This document shows positions 28,557 through 36,954 of a stretch of 64,000 bases of DNA, piece by piece; position 1 is the stretch's first letter, and every line of letters starts with the position of its first letter. This DNA is from Chthonomonadia bacterium (GTDB taxonomy: Bacteria > Armatimonadota > HRBIN16). The notes beneath the pieces are model-generated. The model made no database searches. It was not told the DNA's origin and worked only from the letters and a program-made list of their open reading frames with translations. The stretch lies in NCBI GenBank assembly GCA_013314755.1, contig JABUFA010000002.1:124001-188000 (forward strand), written 5' to 3'. A program made the translations under genes and the position numbers.

Positions 28557-29587
28557 GACGATGCCCCCGCCTGCTGGGTGAACCGCACGTACTCCTCCAG
28601 CTTGCGCAGTGCCTTGCCGGAGTCCAGCATCTCGCCCGCCAGATGGATACCATCCTCCAAACTCTGCGCCCTGCCTCCCACCACCAGCGCAGCCCCCGCG
28701 TTCAGCAGGAGCAGGTCACGGTATGCGCCCTGTGCCCCGCTGAAGAGGTCGCGAATCAGCTGGGCGCACTCCTCCGGCTTGTCTGGGGCAGTGACCTCTT
28801 CGGGGCGGGCACGGCGGAACCCAAACTGTTCGGGCGTGACGCGCTCTTCGGTGGTTTTTCCATCATGCACGTGCACCACCACCGTCTCGCCGAGTGTGGA
28901 TAGCTCGTTCAGACCGGGTTCTCCGTGCACCACCATCGCGCGCTCCGTACCCAGCTCGCGCAGAACGTCCGCGATAAGGTGTACCAGACCACCATCGTAC
29001 ACGCCCAGCAGTTGTCTCGGAGCGCCGGCAGGATTGGTGAGTGGTCCCAGCAAGTTGAACACCGTACGCACGCCCAGCTCCTGGCGAACCGGTGCGGCGT
29101 ACTTCATGGCGGGATGGTGCGCCCGGGCAAACAGGAAGCCGATGCCTATCTCGTCAATCGCCTGCGCCAGCTGTTCCGGGCTCAGGTCCAGGCGACAGCC
29201 CAGCGCCTCCAGCACATCGGCACTGCCGCACTTGCTGGTCACCGCCCGGTTGCCGTGTTTGGCAACCGGCACGCCTGCCGCCGCCGCGACAAACGCTGCT
29301 GCCGTCGAGACGTTAAAGGTCTTCACGCGGTCTGCCCCTGTGCCGCAGGTATCTATCAGTTCGGGCTGGCGCTGAGACTTCACCGGCACCGCGTGCCGCC
29401 GCATGGTTTCGGCACAGCCGGCAATCTCCTCGGCGGTTTCGCCCTTCATGCGCAGGGCTATCAGCCAGCCGGCGGTCTGGGCAGGAGTGGCGTTGCCGCT
29501 CATGGTGGCTTCCATCAGCGACGCCGCCTCTTCGCGGGTCAGGTTCTGCCTTTCAACCAGTTTGGCAATCGCTTGCTGAACGGTCAT
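28553..29587 (-). CDS. trpD: Anthranilate phosphoribosyltransferase
   Basis: The protein has 344 residues from ATG 29587 behind AGGAG; the frame is open further upstream but that part overlaps the M24 gene. It joins PRPP to anthranilate. Family motifs: LIDTCGTGADRVKTFNVSTAAA (PRPP binding), KHGNRAVTSKCGSADVLEALG, and NLLGPLTNPAG. It lies 5 nt after the M24 peptidase gene and is coupled to trpC by ATGA. Confidence 0.96.
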   Translation of the reverse strand: MTVQQAIAKLVERQNLTREEAASLMEATMSGNATPAQTAGWLIALRMKGETAEEIAGCAETMRRHAVPVKSQRQPELIDTCGTGADRVKTFNVSTAAAFVAAAAGVPVAKHGNRAVTSKCGSADVLEALGCRLDLSPEQLAQAIDEIGIGFLFARAHHPAMKYAAPVRQELGVRTVFNLLGPLTNPAGAPRQLLGVYDGGLVHLIADVLRELGTERAMVVHGEPGLNELSTLGETVVVHVHDGKTTEERVTPEQFGFRRARPEEVTAPDKPEECAQLIRDLFSGAQGAYRDLLLLNAGAALVVGGRAQSLEDGIHLAGEMLDSGKALRKLEEYVRFTQQAGASS

Positions 29588-29592
29588 ATCTC

Positions 29593-30708
29593 CTATCCTA
29601 TCTCCCGAATGTGTGGTGGAGGTTCCGCGTTGAGCGATTGGCATCCGTCGGCGGTAACCACCACCAGATTCTCGATGCGCACACCGAAGCGTCCGGGCAA
29701 GTAGATACCGGGCTCGATGCTGAAGCACATACCCTCCTCCAGTATCTGCTTGTTGCCTTTTACGATATAGGGAGGCTCATGCACCGACAGTCCGATACCG
29801 TGCCCGGTGCGGTGCACGAAAAACTCGCCGTAGCCCGCCTTCTCAATCACCGAACGCGCCGCCGCGTCCACCGACTCTGCGGTGACACCGGGTTTGACCG
29901 CCGCGCGCGCCGCGTAGTGGGCGTCATACACTATCTTATAGACCTTCTGCACTTCGGGCGTGGCTTCGCCGATGCACACCGTGCGCGTCATGTCCGAGTT
30001 ATATCCGTTCAGGCGCGCCCCATAATCAATCACCACGACGTCGCCCGGGTGCATGACGGTATTGGTGGTACGATAATGTGGCTGTGCGCTGTGTTTGCCC
30101 GCGGCGACAATCGGCAGTCCGAAAGCCATCTCCGCTCCCTGCGCTTCAATCTCCGCCTGAATGGCGCAGGCGACCTCGCGCTCGGTGTTGCCTGCGGCAC
30201 ACATCGCCAGCCCGGCACCGAAAGCGTTATCGGCGTAGCGCGACGCCTGGGCGATATGCCAGAGCTCATCCTCGTCTTTGCGGATGCGCGCAGCTGCCCA
30301 GATTTCGGTGCCCGGACGATACAGGGCTGTAGGAAGTATCTGCTGAAGTTTCAGCAGAAAAAGCGCAGGCAGTTCTTCGTCAATGGCGATGATGGCTGTG
30401 GCAAGGTCCAGCTGCTGCGCTACCTCGCGCAACACGGGTTCTACCCCTTCGTGGTCCTCCCACACCCGGATATCACCAACACCAAACGCCTCCTGCCTCG
30501 CACTCTCCGCGCTGAGCGCAGGCACAATCAGCACCGGCTCACCCTGAGCAGGCACAAAAACCGCCATGAACCGCTCGTGCGCCGGCTCCACAAACCCCGT
30601 GAGATACTGCATGTTCACCGACGGCGCAGCCACAAAACAGTCCACACCCTCCCGAAGCATCGCCTCCTGCATCACTGCCCGGCGACGATGAAGAATGTCC
30701 GTGTTCAT
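29593..30708 (-). CDS. M24-family Xaa-Pro aminopeptidase/dipeptidase
   Basis: The protein has 371 residues. The N-terminal creatinase-like domain (about 1-130) is followed by a pita-bread catalytic domain with all five metal ligands in place: VIDYGARLNGYNSDMTRT (two Asp), GTGHGIGLSVHEPP (His), SIEPGIYLPG (Glu) and GVRIENLVVV (Glu). It cleaves peptide bonds involving proline at or near the N-terminus. It is unusual in sitting between trpG and trpD, with 44 nt and 5 nt gaps, so it is probably cotranscribed with the tryptophan genes. No direct metabolic link is evident. Confidence 0.92.
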   Translation of the reverse strand: MNTDILHRRRAVMQEAMLREGVDCFVAAPSVNMQYLTGFVEPAHERFMAVFVPAQGEPVLIVPALSAESARQEAFGVGDIRVWEDHEGVEPVLREVAQQLDLATAIIAIDEELPALFLLKLQQILPTALYRPGTEIWAAARIRKDEDELWHIAQASRYADNAFGAGLAMCAAGNTEREVACAIQAEIEAQGAEMAFGLPIVAAGKHSAQPHYRTTNTVMHPGDVVVIDYGARLNGYNSDMTRTVCIGEATPEVQKVYKIVYDAHYAARAAVKPGVTAESVDAAARSVIEKAGYGEFFVHRTGHGIGLSVHEPPYIVKGNKQILEEGMCFSIEPGIYLPGRFGVRIENLVVVTADGCQSLNAEPPPHIREIG

Positions 30709-30752
30709 CGCAGTCCCCCCTTTTTCTCACCGCAGAAACATCATACAATGGT

Positions 30753-31319
30753 TCAGCGCATGTTCAGAAAGTTACGCAGGAGGTCCTTACCCGCCTGAGT
30801 CAGGATAGATTCGGGATGGAATTGCACCCCTTCTATCGCGAACTCGCGGTGGCGCACCCCCATAATCTCTCCGTCATAGGTCTCTGCTGAAATCTCCAAA
30901 CAATCGGGCAGGCTCTCACGAGCAATGACCAAGGAGTGGTAGCGCGTGGCTTCAAACGGATTCGGCAGGGAACGAAACACGCCTCGTCCGTCGTGGTAGA
31001 TGGCGGAGGTTTTGCCGTGCATCAACTGCCGCGCCCTCACGATTTGCCCTCCGAACGCCGCGCCGATACACTGATGCCCCAGGCACACCCCCAGAATGGG
31101 CACTCTGCCCGCAAACCGCTGGATCAGGGGCACCGAGATGCCCGCCTCGTTCGGCGTGCAGGGACCGGGCGAGATGACGATGCGCTCGGGCTGCATCTCT
31201 TCAATCTTTTCCAGCGTAATCGCATCGTTACGATAGACGCACAGGTCGGCGCCCAGCTCGCCGAAATACTGCACGAGGTTATAGGTGAAACTGTCGTAGT
31301 TATCAATAATCAACAGCAT
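30753..31319 (-). CDS. trpG: Anthranilate synthase glutamine amidotransferase subunit
   Basis: The protein has 188 residues, a class-I glutamine amidotransferase that supplies ammonia to TrpE. It shows [29 protein letters not shown], the nucleophile elbow GVCLGHQ (Cys about 80) and the His-Glu pair in [10 protein letters not shown]. It starts 6 nt after trpE ends. In many bacteria this subunit also serves PabB for folate synthesis; no pabB is present in the window. Confidence 0.95.
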   Translation of the reverse strand: MLLIIDNYDSFTYNLVQYFGELGADLCVYRNDAITLEKIEEMQPERIVISPGPCTPNEAGISVPLIQRFAGRVPILGVCLGHQCIGAAFGGQIVRARQLMHGKTSAIYHDGRGVFRSLPNPFEATRYHSLVIARESLPDCLEISAETYDGEIMGVRHREFAIEGVQFHPESILTQAGKDLLRNFLNMR

Positions 31320-31325
31320 CTCTGC

Positions 31326-32807
31326 TCACTCCAGACCTGCCTCTGCCATCTCCACCGCACGCATCAGCGCACGCGCTTTGTTCAGACACTCCTGATGCTC
31401 GCGCTCGGGCACGGAATCCGCTACGATGCCCGCGCCTGCCTGAATGTAGGCTATACCGTTCTTCATCACGACGGTGCGGATAGCGATACAGGTATCCATA
31501 TCGCCGCTGAAGCTGAAGTAGCCCACCGCTCCAGCATAGATGCCCCGTCGCGTCGGCTCCAGCTCCTCGATAATCTCCATCGCGCGCACTTTGGGCGCAC
31601 CCGATACCGTGCCCGCCGGAAAACATGCCCGCAGGGCGTCAAAGGCGTCTTTATCGGGCGCAAGCCTCCCCTTCACATGAGAGACGATATGAATCACGTG
31701 CGAGTACTGTTCAATGGTCATCAAATCCTCGACGCGCACCGTGCCGTAGGCGCACACCCGCCCGAGGTCGTTGCGCCCCAGGTCCACCAGCATCACGTGC
31801 TCGGCACGCTCCTTCTCATCCGCCAGCAGCTCCTGCGCCAGTCGCCGGTCATCCTCTGGCGTCTTACCGCGGGGGCGCGTGCCCGCAATCGGGCGCGTGG
31901 TAGCAATCCGCTTCTCCACCGTAACCAGAATCTCCGGCGATGCTCCCGCCAGCACCACGTCGTCCAGCTCCAGATAGAACATGTACGGCGACGGATTGAG
32001 CGAACGCAGGGCGCGATACACGTCAAAGGGATGCGCCTGAACGGGAGCCTGCCACCTCTGCGAGATAACCATCTGCGTGCCGTCGCCAGCTGCGATGTAC
32101 TCTTTCGTGCGCGCCACCGCCTGCTGGTACTGCTCCGGGCTCTGGTTGGGAGTGAACACCACGGGCGTCTGCCTGGGTGGACTTTTTGGTGCAGCAGGAA
32201 GCGGAGCTCGCAATCGCTCGATAAGCTGGTCTACCCGGGCACATGCCTCGTCATACGCTTTGTCTACGTCACCCTGCACATGGGCGTTGCTCAGCGCGAT
32301 AATGCGGTGACGCACATGGTCGAATATCAGCAGCGAATCCGCCAGCAGGAAGCAGCTGTCATCCACCCCCAGGTCGTCCACCGTCTGTTCGGGCAGGCGT
32401 TCAAAGAAGCGCACCATGTCGTACGCAATGTAGCCTACCAGCCCGCCCACAAAGCGGGGCAGCTCCGCTGGCAGGGCGATACGATAGCCGCTGAGCAGGC
32501 TTTTGAGACGGTGCAGAGGGTCCTGTCCGCTCGGGATGGTTTCGGTGGTCTCCGTATCGTCGCGGATAAGGCGCACCTGTCTGCCCTTGCTTCGAAACAC
32601 CAGCGCAGGCTCCGTGCCCAAAAAGGAATAGCGGGCGATGCGCTCACCTCCGGCAACGCTTTCCAGAAGAAACGAGTATCTCCCTCGCGCGATTTTGCGG
32701 AACGCCGACACGGGTGTTTCCATGTCCGCCAGTATCTCGCGATAGACAGGTATCAGATTACTCTGCTGAGCCAGACGACGGAACTCCTCTCGCGAGGGAG
32801 AGAACAT
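31326..32807 (-). CDS. trpE: Anthranilate synthase component I
   Basis: The protein has 493 residues. It converts chorismate and ammonia to anthranilate. The N-terminal domain includes SRYSFLGTEP-like sequence (IARYSFLGTEPALVF), which contributes to tryptophan feedback binding. The chorismate-binding domain shows PSPYMFYLELDDVVLAGASPE, RPIAGTRPRGKTPEDD, DLGRNDLGRVCAYG, FPAGTVSGAPKVRAMEIIEELEP and QAGAGIVADSVPE. It is first in the unit trpE-trpG-M24-trpD-trpC. trpF, trpB and trpA are not in the window. Confidence 0.96.
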   Translation of the reverse strand: MFSPSREEFRRLAQQSNLIPVYREILADMETPVSAFRKIARGRYSFLLESVAGGERIARYSFLGTEPALVFRSKGRQVRLIRDDTETTETIPSGQDPLHRLKSLLSGYRIALPAELPRFVGGLVGYIAYDMVRFFERLPEQTVDDLGVDDSCFLLADSLLIFDHVRHRIIALSNAHVQGDVDKAYDEACARVDQLIERLRAPLPAAPKSPPRQTPVVFTPNQSPEQYQQAVARTKEYIAAGDGTQMVISQRWQAPVQAHPFDVYRALRSLNPSPYMFYLELDDVVLAGASPEILVTVEKRIATTRPIAGTRPRGKTPEDDRRLAQELLADEKERAEHVMLVDLGRNDLGRVCAYGTVRVEDLMTIEQYSHVIHIVSHVKGRLAPDKDAFDALRACFPAGTVSGAPKVRAMEIIEELEPTRRGIYAGAVGYFSFSGDMDTCIAIRTVVMKNGIAYIQAGAGIVADSVPEREHQECLNKARALMRAVEMAEAGLE

Positions 32808-32850
32808 CAGCGTCTATCCTCCAGCTACTGTGATGGATGGTTGGTGATAT

Positions 32851-32880
32851 ATTATAGCAGATTCGGGGAGAATGCGTCTA
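32851..32880 (-). promoter_or_regulatory. Candidate promoter of the trpEG-M24-trpDC unit
   Basis: On the minus strand TAGACG (32880-32875), an 18-nt spacer and a perfect TATAAT (32856-32851) lie 43 nt upstream of the trpE start. The leader is too short for a T-box or a peptide attenuator, and none is seen. Confidence 0.55.
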
Positions 32881-32893
32881 CATGTCCAGAGGC

Positions 32894-33163
32894 TCAGTGT
32901 TGCAGCACAAACTGCTCTAACACCTGCCGGTCACCGCCCTCAACCCGAAACACCTTCTCGCGGTGATGCGCCCCCTGCACCAGCACTATTTTGCTTTTGG
33001 GCACACCCAGCGCCTTCGCTAGCAGGTCACGGCACGCCTCGTTCGCCTGCCCCTCTGCGGGCGGCGCGGTCACCCGAATACGCAGGATTTCGCCGTCCCA
33101 GCTCTCTATCTCGTTGCGTGAAGCGCGAGGGGTCACCCTTACCTTTAACGTCCATACATTCAT
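32894..33163 (-). CDS. DUF167 / YggU-family small protein
   Basis: The protein has 89 residues from ATG 33163, which overlaps the stop of the upstream protease gene as ATGA. The whole protein matches the YggU family: VRVTPRASRNEIESWDGEILRIRVTAPPAEGQANEA and SKIVLVQGAHHREKVFRVEG. The function of the family is unknown. It commonly accompanies YggT and DivIVA/SepF in division-cluster neighbourhoods, as it does here. Confidence 0.93.
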   Translation of the reverse strand: MNVWTLKVRVTPRASRNEIESWDGEILRIRVTAPPAEGQANEACRDLLAKALGVPKSKIVLVQGAHHREKVFRVEGGDRQVLEQFVLQH

Positions 33164-34602
33164 CCGGCTATCCTCAACAACTGTGCGGCAACAAGGGCAA
33201 GGGTGTTGTTGAGGGCATGCATCCAGATGCAGGGTAGCAGACTGCGCCGCTCCACGAACAACGCCCCCAGCATGACCCCAATCACAAACACTGCTATCCA
33301 CCCAAGATACAGCTGGGGATGAAGCACCGAGAATACCAGCGCGGAACCGATGATACCTACCCATTTGCTGCCGGTATGTGCCCACAGGGCGTTTAGCAAT
33401 ATGCCGCGGAAGAAGACCTCCTCGAACAACGGCGCAAACACCGCCGCTACCAGAAACAACAGAGCCGTGACCCATGCGGGGTTCTGCGCGGAGGCAACGC
33501 CGGCAATTGGATGGGCGGGACTGGGTATCGCCGGCAAAAGTACCTGCACCAGCATAATCGTCATCAACAGAACCGGCACCGTCGCCAGGTACGCCCCCGT
33601 TCCCCACAGCAGATGCACAGGCAACGGCTGCCACGTCAAGCCGATACTGCGCCAGTCGATACCGTCTCTCTGCATGTTCTGATGCAGGATCAACAGAGCG
33701 ATGCCACCGGTGGCCACCTGCGTCAGCAACACCAGCACCACCAGATGGGGCGTGGACGGCGGCAGAGCGCGTGCCGATAAGCCGGCAATCCATCCACCGG
33801 CGTACGTCGCGGCGAAGTACGCCACCAGCCCCCACAGCACCGTATCCACATGACGTCGGGATAGTATCGCTCCAGCCGGCTGGGCAGAACGACTGCCGCT
33901 CTTCCAGACCGCATATACCAGCCATGCCAGCACTCCGCCCAGCAGAAACACCACCACTATCCCAAAGGCTGCCAGCAGTAGTCTCTGCAGAGTATTGGCT
34001 TCCTGCCGTGCCTGCACATCCCAGCGACGCGCTTCGTCCATATTGCCTGCCCAGAACTCCAGATGCTTCATCGCGAGCAGGCGCGTCCAGCCCAGATTGG
34101 CGTCGTTGATGGTGCGACGGAACTCGGCAAGCGCGGACGCCGACGGTTCTTCCCCCTCCCCATAAACCGCCCGACACCAGCGCAGGACGGCTTGTTTCTG
34201 CTCGGGCGAGAAGCGCGTCGGAGCGGAGGGCATTCGCTGTAACAGCTGGCGGATTCGCTCGCGGGCAGTTTTTTCCCCGATAACGCTTGCCCTCTCTTCC
34301 AGCAGAACCACCGCCCGCACCAGCGCACCGAAGGGGGCGTCTTTTGCCGTTAGCAGTTTCAGCACCTCGTCCCACTGCGAGCCCTGAACCGCCCCGAAGG
34401 GCAAAAAGTCACCATACAGCATCCGCGCGGTGAACTCTGCCTGCATGACCTTTGTGGACCACACGTCGATGCGGTCGGTCAGACGGGGACGCATCATGAA
34501 AAGATTAGACAGCAAAATTATCGCAAACAACAGGAGAGCAAGCCAGAATGCAGCCCCCCATCCTTGTGGTGGTTCCTCGGTTTCAGGTGCTTCGTTCCAC
34601 AT
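33160..34602 (-). CDS. CPBP-family intramembrane metalloprotease with long N-terminal region
   Basis: The protein has 480 residues. One N-terminal membrane helix is followed by a soluble helical region (about 45-200), unusual for the family. A multi-spanning C-terminal domain carries the CPBP/Abi signature: LFEEVFFRGIL (EExxxR), VFSVLHPQLY and MHALNNTLAL. These residues place a metal in the membrane, as in Rce1-type prenyl proteases. Its substrate is unknown. The start overlaps the end of divIVA by 20 nt, and the stop overlaps the DUF167 ATG, indicating translational coupling. Confidence 0.88.
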   Translation of the reverse strand: MWNEAPETEEPPQGWGAAFWLALLLFAIILLSNLFMMRPRLTDRIDVWSTKVMQAEFTARMLYGDFLPFGAVQGSQWDEVLKLLTAKDAPFGALVRAVVLLEERASVIGEKTARERIRQLLQRMPSAPTRFSPEQKQAVLRWCRAVYGEGEEPSASALAEFRRTINDANLGWTRLLAMKHLEFWAGNMDEARRWDVQARQEANTLQRLLLAAFGIVVVFLLGGVLAWLVYAVWKSGSRSAQPAGAILSRRHVDTVLWGLVAYFAATYAGGWIAGLSARALPPSTPHLVVLVLLTQVATGGIALLILHQNMQRDGIDWRSIGLTWQPLPVHLLWGTGAYLATVPVLLMTIMLVQVLLPAIPSPAHPIAGVASAQNPAWVTALLFLVAAVFAPLFEEVFFRGILLNALWAHTGSKWVGIIGSALVFSVLHPQLYLGWIAVFVIGVMLGALFVERRSLLPCIWMHALNNTLALVAAQLLRIAG

Positions 34603-35101
34603 GCGGCATCTCCGGCTCAGGGTGTTCAGCGTTGCCTGAGTTGGGTTCTGGCTCGGGAGGGAGCGGGGAAAGATGGCGGTTCACAAACTCCAGCATCCCG
34701 TTCAGCGCCGCGCGCAGCTCAATCGCAATCTGCAGTCGCGCCGTCTGCAGGTCCTCAATCGCCTTGCGGTACTGTTCCATCTGCTGTCGCGCCTGAATCT
34801 CTGCCTGCGCTCGGATCACCTCAGCCTCCCGGTGCGCACTGGCGCGCAGCTCATCGGCGGTACGCTGTGCCAGCACCAGCGCCTCCTTCATCGCCTCTTC
34901 CATCGCGCGGTAACGGTCGAGCTCCTGTTGCATCTGCGCCACCTGTTCGCGCAGGCGGGCGTTCTCGACCACCACCGCTTCGTAGTCCGCTACCACCTCC
35001 TGCAGGAACTCGTCCACCTCGCCGGGGCGGTAGCCGCGCAGGGCACGTCGGAACCGTTTGTTTGTGATGTCTATGGGTGTTAGACGAACCGGTGTGCTCA
35101 T
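34583..35101 (-). CDS. divIVA: DivIVA-domain cell-division/polarity protein
   Basis: The protein has 172 residues. The N-terminal DivIVA domain is unmistakable: LTPIDITNKRFRRALRGYRPGEVDEFL, the membrane-curvature-sensing head. A long coiled coil (about 40-130, rich in Glu/Gln/Arg) and an acidic Pro-rich tail follow. Such proteins mark poles or septa and recruit partners. It starts 1 nt after yggT ends and overlaps the CPBP protease gene, so five genes here form one minus-strand unit. Confidence 0.92.
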   Translation of the reverse strand: MSTPVRLTPIDITNKRFRRALRGYRPGEVDEFLQEVVADYEAVVVENARLREQVAQMQQELDRYRAMEEAMKEALVLAQRTADELRASAHREAEVIRAQAEIQARQQMEQYRKAIEDLQTARLQIAIELRAALNGMLEFVNRHLSPLPPEPEPNSGNAEHPEPEMPHVERST

Positions 35102-35102
35102 C

Positions 35103-35363
35103 TTATAAACGCCATATCAGCTGACGCACAATCTGAATGATAACCAGTGCCACCAGCGGGCTAAAATCCAAGCCGTATCGCCATGGAGGCACCATCTTGC
35201 GAATCGGGTCCAGTATAGGCGATGTGATGCGGTTGAGCGTGCGTGGCACGGGGTGCCAGGGGCTCCACTTCACCACATTCGCGTACATCAGCCATGACAG
35301 AATCGCGTCTGCCAGGATTGCCCACGTGAGCAGTTGCAGGAGCAGGTCAAGCACACCTATCAT
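35103..35363 (-). CDS. YggT-family membrane protein
   Basis: The protein has 86 residues with two hydrophobic segments (about 3-25 and 65-82) and the typical YggT core SPWHPVPRTLNRITSPILDPIRKMVPP. YggT proteins are small membrane proteins of unclear role near cell-division and DUF167 genes. It overlaps the upstream TPR gene by 4 nt (ATGA). Confidence 0.9.
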   Translation of the reverse strand: MIGVLDLLLQLLTWAILADAILSWLMYANVVKWSPWHPVPRTLNRITSPILDPIRKMVPPWRYGLDFSPLVALVIIQIVRQLIWRL

Positions 35364-35962
35364 TGCTGTCCGCTTTCCTCCAAGATACTGGTCACTGTGT
35401 CACGGATGTTTTTGCGTACCGCTTCCATCTGGTCTACCGGCATCATTGGAAAGCGTCGCAGGAGCTCCTGCCAGGTCTCCACTGCCTTCTGACGCTCGCC
35501 CAACCGGGCGTACGTATGTCCCAGCGTATTCCACACGAACCATTCGCAGGGATATTTAATCGCCTGCTCCAGATACACCTTCGCCTTGGCATAATCCTTC
35601 TTGCGGATATAGTAGTACTGTCCCAGCTCGTAGTACATATCGTACACATCCGGGTTGTTGCGCACGCCGCGCTCGTAAAGGGCAACGGCTTCATCATCGC
35701 GGTCGGAACTCCATAATAGCCATCCCGCGTTGGTGTACGCCTCGATGTTGTGCGGGTCAAAGACGATGACGAAGTAGGTCATGTTAATCAGCTGCTCATG
35801 CTGACCATCATGCCACCACTTGTCCATCTGTACAATCCAGCGGTCTACCATCCCGTCAAAGATGGCGTCTATCCGTTTCTGTACGCCTGCGGGAAGTTGT
35901 TGAGCCTGCACTGCTCCCAGCAAAACACATACCAGTGCCACGCTGATACCCAGCCGTTTCAT
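35360..35962 (-). CDS. Secreted TPR-repeat protein
   Basis: The protein has 200 residues from ATG 35962, chosen because AAAGGGA then has about 9 nt spacing; ATG 35971 would add three residues. A signal peptide (MKRLGISVALVCVLLGAVQA) precedes at least three TPR-like helices pairs (IEAYTNAGWLLWSSDRDDEAVALYERG, YELGQYYYIRKKDYAKAKVYLEQA, WNTLGHTYARLGERQKAVETWQELL). It is the first gene of the minus-strand unit that continues with yggT-divIVA-CPBP-DUF167, suggesting an envelope or division scaffold role (inference). Confidence 0.85.
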   Translation of the reverse strand: MKRLGISVALVCVLLGAVQAQQLPAGVQKRIDAIFDGMVDRWIVQMDKWWHDGQHEQLINMTYFVIVFDPHNIEAYTNAGWLLWSSDRDDEAVALYERGVRNNPDVYDMYYELGQYYYIRKKDYAKAKVYLEQAIKYPCEWFVWNTLGHTYARLGERQKAVETWQELLRRFPMMPVDQMEAVRKNIRDTVTSILEESGQQ

Positions 35963-36026
35963 TGTTCGCATTCCCTTTCTTTCGGGTAGTTTATCTCTAT
36001 TGTCGGCAAATACACCACCCTGTAGT

Positions 36027-36056
36027 AGTATACGGGGAATCGGAGGCAAAAATCAA
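36027..36056 (-). promoter_or_regulatory. Candidate promoter of the TPR-yggT-divIVA unit
   Basis: On the minus strand TTGATT (36056-36051), 18 nt, TATACT (36032-36027). It lies 65 nt upstream of the TPR gene start and only 6 nt from the divergent promoter on the other strand. Confidence 0.5.
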
Positions 36057-36062
36057 CGCGGT

Positions 36063-36092
36063 TTGACACCCGGCATACTTGCAGGTTATACT
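36063..36092 (+). promoter_or_regulatory. Candidate promoter of the second CPBP gene
   Basis: TTGACA (36063-36068), 18 nt, TATACT (36087-36092), 24 nt upstream of the ATG at 36116. The -35 box is back to back with that of the divergent unit. Confidence 0.6.
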
Positions 36093-36115
36093 GCGCCTGG
36101 CAGAAGGAGAAAGCG

Positions 36116-36673
36116 ATGGGGCGTCTGGTATCCACGTTGGTGTGGCTGGAGAGCGCGCTCGCGGTGGTGGGGTTTAGTTTGTTGACCCTGCGAGTGTATC
36201 TCCACAACCTGCAGTGGTCTCACCTGCTCAAACCTACATGGCGCGATACCGCCTCAGGGGTGCTCGTTACCGCCGTGATGCTGGGTATCGCCGCCGCTGG
36301 CTCGTGGGCGTCCGAAAGGTGGACCGCCTGGGCGTTTTTGAAGCGGTGGATGATGCAGGTAGGTCCACTGCTGGCACAGATACGCCCGACGCAAATCGTA
36401 TTGCTGTCAGTAATTGCTGGCTTTGGCGAAGAGGCTCTGTTTCGCGGCGTGCTTCAGCCGATCTTCGGCGTGTGGCTGACCTCCCTGCTGTTCGCGACGG
36501 TACACGTCCTGCGCTGGGATAGCGACGGCGTAAAGATGATCGCCTTCTACATGCCCTTTGGTTTGCTGTTGGGGTGGCTCTACCTGCTCACGCAGAACCT
36601 GTGGGGATGCATGGTGGCGCACACCCTGTATGACCTCATCGCGCTGTGGTGGATCCAGCGAAGCCTGAGATAA
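36116..36673 (+). CDS. CPBP-family intramembrane metalloprotease (short form)
   Basis: The protein has 185 residues; AAGGAG lies 8 nt before the ATG. It is the minimal membrane domain with the family motifs GFGEEALFRGVLQPI (EExxxR), LLFATVHVLRW and CMVAHTLYDLIALWW. Several hydrophobic segments span the length. It lacks the long N-terminal region of the other CPBP protein 1.5 kb away. Substrate is unknown. Confidence 0.88.
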   Translation: MGRLVSTLVWLESALAVVGFSLLTLRVYLHNLQWSHLLKPTWRDTASGVLVTAVMLGIAAAGSWASERWTAWAFLKRWMMQVGPLLAQIRPTQIVLLSVIAGFGEEALFRGVLQPIFGVWLTSLLFATVHVLRWDSDGVKMIAFYMPFGLLLGWLYLLTQNLWGCMVAHTLYDLIALWWIQRSLR

Positions 36674-36782
36674 AAAGCCTGTTCGAGAAGGAATCCTGCA
36701 GGTGGATGCACAATGGATTCAGGGCAATTTGGAAGCCGTCGGCGCGTAAAGAAATTTTTTTTCACAGCCCCCTCAAAACCCC

Positions 36783-36811
36783 TTTACAATTGCGGCGAGA
36801 TTGTGTAGAAT
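36783..36811 (+). promoter_or_regulatory. Candidate sigma-70 promoter for dnaE
   Basis: TTTACA (36783-36788), 17 nt, TAGAAT (36806-36811). It lies within the 281-bp AT-rich gap before dnaE, giving an expected start near 36818. Confidence 0.55.
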
Positions 36812-36831
36812 ATCTGCGCACGGTAAAGAGG

Positions 36832-36847
36832 ACACAATATATTGTGT
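36832..36847. promoter_or_regulatory. Perfect 16-bp palindrome in the dnaE leader
   Basis: ACACAATA-TATTGTGT is a perfect inverted repeat without spacer, about 15-20 nt downstream of the predicted transcription start. Its size and symmetry suit a dimeric repressor operator. Confidence 0.5.
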
Positions 36848-36954
36848 GAGTACCGATACAATTTACTACATGTTGTTTGTATTGACTTTTATCTACCTTT
36901 TTCCAGCCTACCGGGCTGAGCCACGCGGGAACTGAAGCCGGGGGTCAGAAAGCG

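Noticed and set aside
27969-29375. Long + strand open frame opposite trpC and trpD
   Set aside because: It is antisense to two clear enzymes, has no ribosome site and its product is low-complexity Arg/Ala/His-rich; long antisense frames are expected at this GC content.
30936-32966. 676-codon + strand open frame opposite trpG and trpE
   Set aside because: It mirrors the codon pattern of trpE/trpG and has no recognisable motif; treated as a shadow.
36674-36954. tRNA or small RNA gene in the gap before dnaE
   Set aside because: No cloverleaf or strong fold seen; the gap is explained by a promoter and a palindrome.
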